The translations under genes were made by a program, and so were the position numbers. The notes under the pieces are model-generated. The model was not told the DNA's origin and ran no database searches. It saw only the letters and a list, made by a program, of their open reading frames with translations. A DNA stretch of 64,000 nucleotides from Chryseosolibacter sp036402075. GTDB lineage: Bacteria; Bacteroidota; Bacteroidia; Cytophagales; Cyclobacteriaceae. Shown here one piece after another: positions 25,421-32,251 of this stretch; positions within the stretch are counted from its first letter, which is position 1, and the number at the start of each line of letters is the position of its first letter. The stretch lies in the NCBI GenBank assembly GCA_036402075.1, contig DASWTP010000064.1:50561-114560 (forward strand). The letters are read 5' to 3'.

Positions 25421-26326
25421 ATGCTTAAACAATTTTTTTTCATCGCCACGCTGCTTTTCCCGGCTGTCGCACAATCTCAAAGTCGTGACACGCTCGTGTT
25501 TGCTACTTATCGGTATGCTGATAACAATCGTATCAGAAATATCGAGCCGTTTGCGAAATACTTTGGCGGCATCATTCGAAATCCTGTGACCGTAAAAAGT
25601 TACAACTCGGTCCAGGAGCTGATCGATGGCATGAAGAAAGGCGAAACGGATATCGTGTTCATCAATACGTTTGGCTATTTATTATTACGCGAGCAGTCAC
25701 GCGATTATTCCATTGCGGCCGCATTGCACATCCCGGTTGGAACCCGAAGTACCTATCAAACTGCCATTGTTGCATCCACACGATCGAAAATCACCACGCT
25801 GGATGATTTGACGAAGAGACCCTCATCCGTTTCACTCCTGCTCGTTAATCCTGGATCAACTTCCGGTAATCTAATTCCACGGATAAAACTTGCTGACGTT
25901 GGCATCGGTGACCCTGAGCGGGCATTCAAAAGTGTGAACTATACAAAGAACCACGCGCTCACGCTGAAGCATGTTATAGACGGAATTGGCGATGTTGGGG
26001 CATTTGGAAGCGAGGAGTATTATAAGTCACTGGCCGCTGATCCCAATCTTCAAAGCCAGGTGAATTTACTTTGGGAATCCGGGCCGATTCAACTTGGACC
26101 GGTATTATTCAGTAAAAAGATTTCGAAAAGAATTACTGATGAATTGCTTCCCGCGCTTCTGACGCTACATGAAAAAAATCGTATTGCGTTTGAAGCAATT
26201 AAGGCCGGCTGGACGGAAGCGATTCCCGCTGACCGATTTGAGTCGGTCGATGATGGATATTATGACGAAGTCCTCCACAGCAACCGCGAGGCTGCAGTAA
26301 AAATCATCAAAACATTTGCCCAGTAG
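25421..26326 (+). CDS. PhnD-like phosphate/phosphonate-type substrate-binding protein
   Basis: A 301-residue exported protein. The signal peptide is MLKQFFFIATLLFPAVAQS. The mature protein has the periplasmic-binding fold of the PhnD family: TLVFATYRYADN, then KGETDIVFINTFGYLLL, LVNPGSTSGNLIPRI (typical SxSG/STSG ligand loop) and GDVGAFGSEEYY. No ABC permease or ATPase gene for phosphonate uptake is adjacent, so it is an orphan binding protein. It may serve a sensor or an unlinked transporter. It follows the MATE gene by 33 nt. Confidence 0.87.
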   Translation: MLKQFFFIATLLFPAVAQSQSRDTLVFATYRYADNNRIRNIEPFAKYFGGIIRNPVTVKSYNSVQELIDGMKKGETDIVFINTFGYLLLREQSRDYSIAAALHIPVGTRSTYQTAIVASTRSKITTLDDLTKRPSSVSLLLVNPGSTSGNLIPRIKLADVGIGDPERAFKSVNYTKNHALTLKHVIDGIGDVGAFGSEEYYKSLAADPNLQSQVNLLWESGPIQLGPVLFSKKISKRITDELLPALLTLHEKNRIAFEAIKAGWTEAIPADRFESVDDGYYDEVLHSNREAAVKIIKTFAQ

Positions 26327-26327
26327 T

Positions 26328-27209
26328 TTACTTCTTCCGCGGATAGAACCATAGGTAGCTCTTTTCGCCTTTCACTTTTTCACTAATGGTGTAGAAACCC
26401 GAACCATCGCGTGCAAACGTTACCGATTCTCCCTGAGGTTCTTCCTCATAAGTCACGATGGCTGGATTTCGTTTCAGCGCTGAGGCGAGGTTTTCGTTGT
26501 TGAGCTTCCAGTAAAAAACATTGTTGTAATTTTTCATCAGGACTTCAGTGCCGTCAGCAGAAAAATCGGCTGCAACAATTTGTCCGAATGGGATAGATGC
26601 GATTTTTTCGGCCGTTAATGTATCAGTGGTTGAGTAAGGGTATTTTAATTCATATACGTAGACTGGTTTCTCACGCTTTGAAACGACATATAGATTTTTT
26701 GTTTTAGGGTCCACCAACAGAGATTCTGTATCTTTCTTTACATCGAGTTGAAAGACGATTCGGTCGAATTTTGAAACGGTGATCTTGTCTTTACCTTCGG
26801 TGAACTGGGGCTCTTCGAACCGATAAACCATCTTGTAAGGAAAGATGGCCATGTTGTCGCCTATATCGGCAACGTAGATGTACGATTTCCCCGGCTCCGG
26901 TCCTGGACCAACCGCGATATCTTCCCAGTCACGATTGATTACATTTTCGAGCACACAGGTAAGTCGAATATTAAGCTTATCATCGATCAACAATACTTCA
27001 GCACGGTTACCGCTGTCGTTATGCGTCCACAAGAGACCAGGGTTCGCTTTGCTCGCTGCCAGCCCGGATGCTTCTTCCAAATTCTTATTATTGACCTCCA
27101 TCAGTTTTTTGCCTTCGAGAAAAATATCGGAATCGGTTTCCTTCCCTTTCTTTTGAGAGCAGGCAACCGAAGCAATGAACATTAGGAGAAGGGATAATTT
27201 GCGCATCAT
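26328..27209 (-). CDS. Lipoprotein with beta-propeller-like NDSG/DWEDIA motifs
   Basis: A 293-residue predicted lipoprotein. The start MMRKLSLLLMFIASVACSQK gives a clear SPII signal with lipobox Cys near residue 18. The mature part contains LLWTHNDSGNRAEV, RDWEDIAVGPGP and YIYVADIGDNM, then RFEEPQF. This motif series is found in a widespread uncharacterised beta-propeller family, compared by some to phytase-like esterases. The frame is open far upstream, but the extension would destroy the signal peptide. It converges with the PhnD-like gene with only 1 nt between the stop codons. Confidence 0.8.
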   Translation of the reverse strand: MMRKLSLLLMFIASVACSQKKGKETDSDIFLEGKKLMEVNNKNLEEASGLAASKANPGLLWTHNDSGNRAEVLLIDDKLNIRLTCVLENVINRDWEDIAVGPGPEPGKSYIYVADIGDNMAIFPYKMVYRFEEPQFTEGKDKITVSKFDRIVFQLDVKKDTESLLVDPKTKNLYVVSKREKPVYVYELKYPYSTTDTLTAEKIASIPFGQIVAADFSADGTEVLMKNYNNVFYWKLNNENLASALKRNPAIVTYEEEPQGESVTFARDGSGFYTISEKVKGEKSYLWFYPRKK

Positions 27210-27328
27210 GCTGAAAAGTAAACTGCGAATAAAACAATTTCCGCGCCCATTCTGAAAAGATTTTATAAGGCTGGTTAATCGTTTTTCGTCTTCACTTTGA
27301 TTATGAGCGTGATATTGCGCCAAGTGTT

Positions 27329-27336
27329 TACCTTTG
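27329..27336 (+). promoter_or_regulatory. Possible -7 box before the pseudouridine synthase gene
   Basis: TACCTTTG fits the Bacteroidota -7 consensus TAnnTTTG. It ends only 4 nt before the ATG at 27341, so transcription would start at or very near the start codon and the message may be leaderless. No well-spaced TTTG -33 box was seen, so the call is weak. Confidence 0.3.
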
Positions 27337-27340
27337 CACG

Positions 27341-28375
27341 ATGAACGTGACCGAGTTAGACTCATCTGAAGAGCAAGACGATGTATTGTTTGAGCATCAC
27401 CGCATTGTGGCGGATCCTGGGCAAGCTTTGCTTCGGATCGATAAATTCTTAATGGATCGCTTGCCAAACGTTACGCGCACTAAGATCCAGGACGGGATTC
27501 ACAACGGATTCGTTCGCGTGAATGACAAAGAGATAAAGCCTAATTATAAGGTTCATCCCAACGACACCATCACCATCTCGTTGCCTCAGCCACCGCGCGA
27601 CACGGAAGTCGTGCCTGAGAATATTCCCCTCAATATCGTTTACGAAGACGATCACTTGCTTGTTATCAATAAACCCGCAGGCATGGTTGTGCACCCCGCG
27701 TATCAAAACTGGACCGGCACACTGGTAAACGCGTTGGCCTATCACTTTCAGAATCTGCCGGAAATGCCGGGTAATATCGGTAGGCCAGGACTTGTTCATC
27801 GTATCGACAAGGATACGTCAGGCTTGTTGGTTATTGCCAAAACAGAAATTGCCATTACGAATCTTGCAAAGCAATTTTTTGATCACACGATCGAGCGAAC
27901 GTACTGGGCGATTGTCTGGGGAGTTCCAGATCCCCCCAGCGGAACGATCAATATTCATGTAGGAAGAAGTCTTAAAGACAGGAGAGTAACCACTGCATTT
28001 CCTGAAGGCGACTTTGGGCGACATGCGATTACGCATTACAAGCTGTTGCAGGATTTGCGTTATGTTTCGCTTGTGGAATGCCGCCTCGAAACAGGACGGA
28101 CGCATCAGATCAGGGCTCACATGAAGCACATTGGTCACACCTTGTTCAATGACGCAATGTATGGTGGTGATCAGATCTTAAAAGGAACTGTATTTGCGAA
28201 GTACAAACAGTTTGTGGAAAACTGCTTTAAGATTATTCCGAGACAGGCCTTACATGCCAAGACACTCGGGTTTATCCATCCTGCCACCAAAGAGCCGATG
28301 CGGTTTGATTCAGAGCTGCCGCCTGATTTTACAGAGGTGATTGCGAAATGGGAGCATTATGTGAAGTACAACTAA
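27341..28375 (+). CDS. RluA/RluD family pseudouridine synthase
   Basis: A 344-residue rRNA-modifying enzyme. An N-terminal S4 RNA-binding domain (LRIDKFLMDRLPNVTRTKIQ) spans about residues 28-90. The catalytic domain carries RPGLVHRIDKDTSGLLVIAK with the nucleophilic Asp in HRIDKDTSG (about residue 156). Later motifs are VECRLETGRTHQIRAHM and the C-terminal RQALHAKTLGFIHPAT. The domain order and length match RluD (23S rRNA helix 69), but RluA-family members cannot be separated by eye with confidence, so no symbol is given. Confidence 0.92.
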   Translation: MNVTELDSSEEQDDVLFEHHRIVADPGQALLRIDKFLMDRLPNVTRTKIQDGIHNGFVRVNDKEIKPNYKVHPNDTITISLPQPPRDTEVVPENIPLNIVYEDDHLLVINKPAGMVVHPAYQNWTGTLVNALAYHFQNLPEMPGNIGRPGLVHRIDKDTSGLLVIAKTEIAITNLAKQFFDHTIERTYWAIVWGVPDPPSGTINIHVGRSLKDRRVTTAFPEGDFGRHAITHYKLLQDLRYVSLVECRLETGRTHQIRAHMKHIGHTLFNDAMYGGDQILKGTVFAKYKQFVENCFKIIPRQALHAKTLGFIHPATKEPMRFDSELPPDFTEVIAKWEHYVKYN

Positions 28376-28409
28376 GGCCTTCACGCTTTCTCCATCTGTC
28401 TTCAGTAAC

Positions 28410-28607
28410 CTAAAATGTCGGATTCAATGTTCTTGAATTTCCCAGGGCCTGGCGAATCTGGCGAAGGGCTTCACGCTTGATTCGTTTGTCATCCCGCGAT
28501 GAAGAATGAATCATTGACGTGATATAATCCAGCACCTTTTTAGTTTGGTCCTGATCGAGCGAATCCAGAGATTCTACGATCTGGTTTTTCTGGTTAATGC
28601 TAGTCAT
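28410..28607 (-). CDS. Small hypothetical protein
   Basis: A 65-residue basic helical protein (MTSINQKNQIVESLDSLDQ at the start). It has no signal, membrane segment or known motif. The pattern of hydrophobics in VESLDSLDQDQTKKVLDYI is that of an amphipathic helix. It has an ATG start and a gene-like position between convergent neighbours, and the amino-acid composition is normal. It could be a small regulator or a toxin-antitoxin-like component, but no partner gene is adjacent. Confidence 0.5.
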   Translation of the reverse strand: MTSINQKNQIVESLDSLDQDQTKKVLDYITSMIHSSSRDDKRIKREALRQIRQALGNSRTLNPTF

Positions 28608-28953
28608 GGTTTATAGTGGTTGATACCGTGAATAACGTAAAATAACTCGTTGTGTTTCAAGTGTTAAGCGGATTTAACAGGAATACAACACCGATGTAAT
28701 AAAAGAGACAAAAATTGCAAAGACGAACCTTCCAAACCGCAGAATCCCAATGAATTTCAGCTAATGCGTGTTTGGCTGGGGCCTTTGGTATTTGGACTTT
28801 GGGATTTGGCCCACTTGGAACATAGCCTCGTGCTTGGAATTCTCCGGCCTCACGCAAAAAGAACTGTTCGTGTGCCAAACCAGCAAACCTGGCATGACGA
28901 CACGAACAGCTTGAGTTAAAATATAGAGAGAGAGGGGTTCTTAAAAGACGATG
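28608..28953. other. Noncoding gap with a long imperfect hairpin
   Basis: No convincing gene is seen in this 346-nt gap. It contains degenerate TTTGG word repeats (28765-28812) and an imperfect hairpin: CTGTTCGTGT at 28864-28873 pairs perfectly with ACACGAACAG at 28900-28909, and an inner GCCA/TGGC pair (28874-28877 and 28890-28893) closes a 12-nt loop. It lies 3' of both flanking minus-strand genes' boundaries and could belong to the 3' UTR of the receiver gene. Confidence 0.5.
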
Positions 28954-29376
28954 TTAATTGGGATGAGTTCTGGTGACCAGGTCATCCCAGGTCTTGTCCT
29001 GGATCGGCCTGACATTTTCCGTCACCACTTGTTGCAGTTTGCTTGGAAACTCTTGTGTTACAAGCATGGCGGCAACACCGAGTGCATTTCCGAGGTGCTC
29101 GGTTTTTGCATCCACTTCATCTGCCACAAAAATGACAGGGGCTTTTTTGTTGAGCGAGTTTGTGCGGATAGACCGCACGAGTTCAAAACCTGTGATTACA
29201 GGCAGGTCAGTACCGCAGATTATTAAGTCGAAGGATTCGATTCGTGAGGTCAGGAGCCCATCCAAACCCGAGTCGGTGAATCTGACAACTGCTGTGTTGT
29301 CCTGCAGTACTGACTTTACCTGGTCTACGACCATTTTCTGCCTGTGAACCACAAGTATTTTAATCGTTCTGCTCAA
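28954..29376 (-). CDS. Degenerate (pseudo-)receiver domain protein
   Basis: A 140-residue protein with a single response-regulator receiver fold. Every catalytic position differs from a phosphorylatable receiver. The acidic pair after strand 1 is replaced (KILVVHRQKMV), the phosphoacceptor Asp is Gly (DLIICGTDLPVITGFEL), the conserved Thr/Ser is Ala (VIFVADEVD), and the Lys is Thr (MLVTQEFPSKL). It probably cannot be phosphorylated in the normal way and may act by protein contact. The start is TTG, since an in-frame stop lies five codons upstream and no ATG is available before residue 15. It is downstream of a NarL-type regulator gene on the same strand. Confidence 0.82.
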   Translation of the reverse strand: MSRTIKILVVHRQKMVVDQVKSVLQDNTAVVRFTDSGLDGLLTSRIESFDLIICGTDLPVITGFELVRSIRTNSLNKKAPVIFVADEVDAKTEHLGNALGVAAMLVTQEFPSKLQQVVTENVRPIQDKTWDDLVTRTHPN

Positions 29377-29534
29377 ACCGTTGTGCTTTTAAACATTAAC
29401 TAACCAAACCTTCATGAAGGTCGCAGATTTTCATTTAGGATAATTTGGCGGGATTTTGAACCATCTACCCAGGAATAGGTAGGCCCGAGAAAATAGGCGT
29501 TAAAAACACGTACCGTGAGCGTTGCAGCAGCTTG

Positions 29535-29587
29535 AAAACTACAGGCAATAGTAAAAAACTACTAGTAAAATGGTAAAAAACTACCAG
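29535..29587. promoter_or_regulatory. Three phased direct repeats AAAACTACnAG
   Basis: Copies begin at 29535, 29555 and 29577 (AAAACTACAGG, AAAACTACTAG, AAAACTACCAG), i.e. 20 and 22 bp apart, about two helical turns each. They lie between the end of the response-regulator gene and the start of the pseudo-receiver gene. The phasing suggests binding of a protein on one face of the DNA, plausibly the neighbouring NarL-type regulator. Confidence 0.45.
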
Positions 29588-29603
29588 TCGGATTTTTCGG
29601 TAG

Positions 29604-30257
29604 TTATTTGACGAGACCGGTGTCGTAGGCGTATTTCACGAGGCCCACCATGTTGTTTACCCCGACTTTCTCCATGATGTTGGTACGGTGATTTCGCACA
29701 GTGTTTTCGCTGAGGTTCAGTTTTTGGCCGATTTCCTTAATGGTCATCTCCTGGCAGACCAGCATAACGATTTCTTTCTCGCGCTCCGACAACTCAAAGG
29801 TGGCAAAGGTTGGGCGATGTCCTTGTTTCTTGTCGCGAAGGTTTTTTCTGAGCACAGAAGCCACGAGATCGTTGTGATAGAAATCTTTTTCAATAACCGC
29901 GTTAATGGCATGTTCAAGTTCTTCGGGTTCGGTATTCTTGAGAAGAAACGCATGCACGCCCATTTCCATCATATGAAGGATGTATTTTTCGCTGTCGTGC
30001 ATGGTTAGCACAATTACTTTCACCTCCGGATATTTTGAAAATATGTTTTCGCAGGTTTCGGTTCCATCCATGACCGGCATTTGCAGATCCACAATGGCGA
30101 CATCCGGTTGCTGATATTTCATCAGCGTGAGTAATTCCTTGCCGTTCTCGGCATCTTTTACTTCAGCAACATTTTCAAAGGTCTTAATGAGGTTAACCAT
30201 CGCCTTTCGAAACAGCGTGTGATCGTCAGCAATAAAAATCTTAAGCTGTTTTTTCAT
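29604..30257 (-). CDS. Response regulator, NarL/LuxR family
   Basis: A 217-residue two-component regulator. The receiver has IFIADDHTLFRKAM, the phosphoacceptor Asp in DVAIVDLQMPVMDGTET (about residue 57), VIVLTMHDSEKYIL and a Lys in FLLKNTEPEEL. The C-terminal LuxR-type helix-turn-helix reads LSEREKEIVMLVCQEMTIKEI and LNLSENTVRNHRTNIMEK. Its start overlaps the 3' end of the kinase gene by 17 nt, so the pair is coupled. Likely it activates nearby genes, possibly including its own downstream neighbour. Confidence 0.95.
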   Translation of the reverse strand: MKKQLKIFIADDHTLFRKAMVNLIKTFENVAEVKDAENGKELLTLMKYQQPDVAIVDLQMPVMDGTETCENIFSKYPEVKVIVLTMHDSEKYILHMMEMGVHAFLLKNTEPEELEHAINAVIEKDFYHNDLVASVLRKNLRDKKQGHRPTFATFELSEREKEIVMLVCQEMTIKEIGQKLNLSENTVRNHRTNIMEKVGVNNMVGLVKYAYDTGLVK

Positions 30258-31044
30258 GGGTAACGGGGGCTATTAATGTCGTTTTACTTCCTTTTGCGCG
30301 TCCTTTTTCAAACTTAACCTCACCGCCCAACAGGCGGGCGCGGTTTTCAATGCTATACAGTCCGAGTCCTTTGTTTCCGGCCGTGTCGTTCCGGAAGAAG
30401 TCAGCGTCAAAGCCAACACCATTATCCTCAACAGATACTTCGATCGTCTCGCTCATCCTGGTGGAAACATTAATTTGGGTGGCTTGCGAATGCTTGATGG
30501 CATTATTAAGCAACTCCTGGGCTATGCGAAATATCATCAATTCCCGCTGAGAATCAAGCTTTGGTATTTCACCATTTTCGGTAAACTGAACTTTAATTTT
30601 GGCGGTCTGTTCGACCCGCTCGCAAAGCTCTTTGATAGCGTACGTAAGCCCGAATTTTTCAAGCGTGGATGGCATCAGGTCGCGGCTTATCCTCCTTACC
30701 GAGGAGATGGTATCGTCAAGCATTTGTTTCGTCTCATCGATGGACTGCGGGTTGGGATGGGCTTTTGCGAGGGTTGTGATGCCTACGCGAATGGTCGAAA
30801 GCATCCCGCCAATGCTATCGTGCAGGTCGGCAGCAAGACGCCTGCGTTCGCCCTCCTGCGACTCAAGCTCGGCCTGCATCATCTTCTGCTGGTATTCAAA
30901 CTCCAGCGCCTGACGTTTGAACTGCTCCTGCAGCATTCTTTTCTGATAAAAAACCACAAACAACACAATCGCACCCGCCAGCACCAGCATGGCTACAGTG
31001 GCGATAGCGAAAATCAAAAGGAATTGATTAGAGTCGGGTTGCAT
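30241..31044 (-). CDS. Sensor histidine kinase, HisKA_3 type
   Basis: A 267-residue kinase with one N-terminal membrane helix (FLLIFAIATVAMLVLAGAIV), a coiled-coil linker rich in Gln and Glu, the phospho-acceptor motif RRRLAADLHDSIGGML, and an HATPase_c domain with ELLNNAIKHSQA and VEDNGVGFDA. It lacks a periplasmic sensor domain; the signal must come from the membrane or a partner. ATG 31044 is chosen; ATG 31068 in frame would add eight residues. It is followed by the coupled NarL-type regulator, and the seven-helix protein gene lies 69 nt upstream. Confidence 0.92.
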   Translation of the reverse strand: MQPDSNQFLLIFAIATVAMLVLAGAIVLFVVFYQKRMLQEQFKRQALEFEYQQKMMQAELESQEGERRRLAADLHDSIGGMLSTIRVGITTLAKAHPNPQSIDETKQMLDDTISSVRRISRDLMPSTLEKFGLTYAIKELCERVEQTAKIKVQFTENGEIPKLDSQRELMIFRIAQELLNNAIKHSQATQINVSTRMSETIEVSVEDNGVGFDADFFRNDTAGNKGLGLYSIENRARLLGGEVKFEKGRAKGSKTTLIAPVTHEKTA

Positions 31045-31113
31045 ATCTGGTTTAACAAATATGAACATGTGCGGGCAATTACTCTAGCAGTGAGTGTAAA
31101 TTTTGTATTGAGG

Positions 31114-31788
31114 TCAGTCCTTCACACTGACCTTTGCATGGCGCGCAAGCCAGTCATACCGAATCCCTATAAGCATCAAGACGTCCATCACAATAAAAAG
31201 CAGGTTGTGAAAGCTCCAGTACATTCGCAGATCGTCATCCAACACCCTGACGAGATAATCGGTGAAGGCATACAAAAAAAGAGCTCCTGAGCAAAAAATG
31301 AGAAAGCCCGAATTGAACCAAAACATTGGCAATCTATGTAAATGCATAGTCGGCATCTCAATCAAAAGTCGATAAAAGAAAGTAACAGCAAATACGATTA
31401 CCATCAGAGAGCCGGAAAACTTAGTAAATGAAGTAATAAATAGCTTTTGGATTAGAAACAGATTCAGGAATGAACCTATCAAGTAAATGACTATCACCAA
31501 AATGAAAAGGTGCTTGTATTTGTTGTCGAAAACATGGTTGAAAATAATGGCACAAATAATTACAAATCCCAGGTCATATATTGACCCGGGCACATTCAAC
31601 AAATGTCTCCATGGTGACTTCCAAATTATGAACGCTGCAACGTTACAGATGAAACTCAGTAAATACAATATTCCTATCAGCCTGATCACAAAATCACGCT
31701 GCTTATACTTATACAATGCAGCCGCTGCAATCAAACCTGATAGGAACGTTTGTACATAGACAATAAAAAAATATGCGGTTACCGACAT
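31114..31788 (-). CDS. Seven-helix membrane protein of unknown function
   Basis: A 224-residue protein with about seven hydrophobic helices (from FIVYVQTFLSGLIAAAALY to LLFIVMDVLMLIGIRYDWL) and a short cytosolic C-terminal tail. No catalytic motif or known transporter signature is visible. Its gene starts 6 nt after the stop of the CPPTC-ending small protein gene and precedes a histidine-kinase gene that has no sensor domain of its own. A role as a membrane receptor for that kinase is inferred from arrangement only. Confidence 0.82.
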   Translation of the reverse strand: MSVTAYFFIVYVQTFLSGLIAAAALYKYKQRDFVIRLIGILYLLSFICNVAAFIIWKSPWRHLLNVPGSIYDLGFVIICAIIFNHVFDNKYKHLFILVIVIYLIGSFLNLFLIQKLFITSFTKFSGSLMVIVFAVTFFYRLLIEMPTMHLHRLPMFWFNSGFLIFCSGALFLYAFTDYLVRVLDDDLRMYWSFHNLLFIVMDVLMLIGIRYDWLARHAKVSVKD

Positions 31789-31794
31789 TTGCGA

Positions 31795-32142
31795 TTAGCA
31801 AGTAGGCGGACAGGTGAGGCCATTGTCTACAGAACCAGGATCGGAACCGTCCTTGCCCGTGTTCGAACCCCAAAGCAGTGTGCCATCTTCTTTTCGGCCG
31901 ACAAGTACAAGTTGAACGGTCTTCTTCTTAGCAAAGTCACTGTGTTTGGAGGCGAGGAAGAATGAAATTCCCGCGCAACCGTCCTGTGCAAGGATTTCCA
32001 GCAGTATATCTCTGCCGTAAAAAATTGATCTAGTGTCTTTGTCCTTATCCTTTCGATGCTCTTTATCATAATCTTCAATCCAGATTTCAGCATCTTTCTT
32101 CGGAACGGGACCGCCTGCACTTGGTGGGAAATTATTTGCCAT
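31795..32142 (-). CDS. Small protein ending in CPPTC
   Basis: A 115-residue protein without signal peptide. The N-terminal third is charged and flexible (EDYDKEHRKDKDKDTRS). A core follows: YGRDILLEILAQDGCAGISF, then FLASKHSDFA, TVQLVLVGRKEDG. The C-terminus is DNGLTCPPTC, ending exactly on Cys. I recall similar Bacteroidota proteins with an AQxxCAGI(R/S) core and a CPPxC end, usually unannotated and near membrane proteins. The start ATG 32142 is chosen; the frame is open upstream into the promoter of the divergent trans-sulfuration gene. First gene of a probable operon with the seven-helix protein. Confidence 0.8.
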   Translation of the reverse strand: MANNFPPSAGGPVPKKDAEIWIEDYDKEHRKDKDKDTRSIFYGRDILLEILAQDGCAGISFFLASKHSDFAKKKTVQLVLVGRKEDGTLLWGSNTGKDGSDPGSVDNGLTCPPTC

Positions 32143-32205
32143 AGTTGTATGGGGTTTAAGGGTGAAACATGGCGTCAAAATATTGATTTTTTTTAAATCA
32201 AATTT

Positions 32206-32233
32206 TTTGCTTCTCGAACCGGTCCTATCTTTG
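32206..32233 (+). promoter_or_regulatory. Promoter of the trans-sulfuration enzyme gene
   Basis: A TTTG (32206-32209) and TATCTTTG (32226-32233) match the Bacteroidota -33/-7 pair, with a 16-nt spacer, slightly short. The leader before ATG 32252 would be about 10-15 nt. Confidence 0.4.
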
Positions 32234-32251
32234 ATCAATAACCAATTTGCC

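Noticed and set aside
27210..27467. N-terminal extension of the NDSG/DWEDIA lipoprotein gene
   Set aside because: It would bury the signal peptide and cover the pseudouridine synthase gene start.
28657..28878. 73-codon minus-strand open frame
   Set aside because: Much of it is the translation of degenerate TTTGG word repeats in a noncoding gap; no gene-like composition.
31850..31870. GTTCGAACCCC string recalling a tRNA T-arm
   Set aside because: It lies inside the coding region of the CPPTC protein and has no acceptor or anticodon arms around it.
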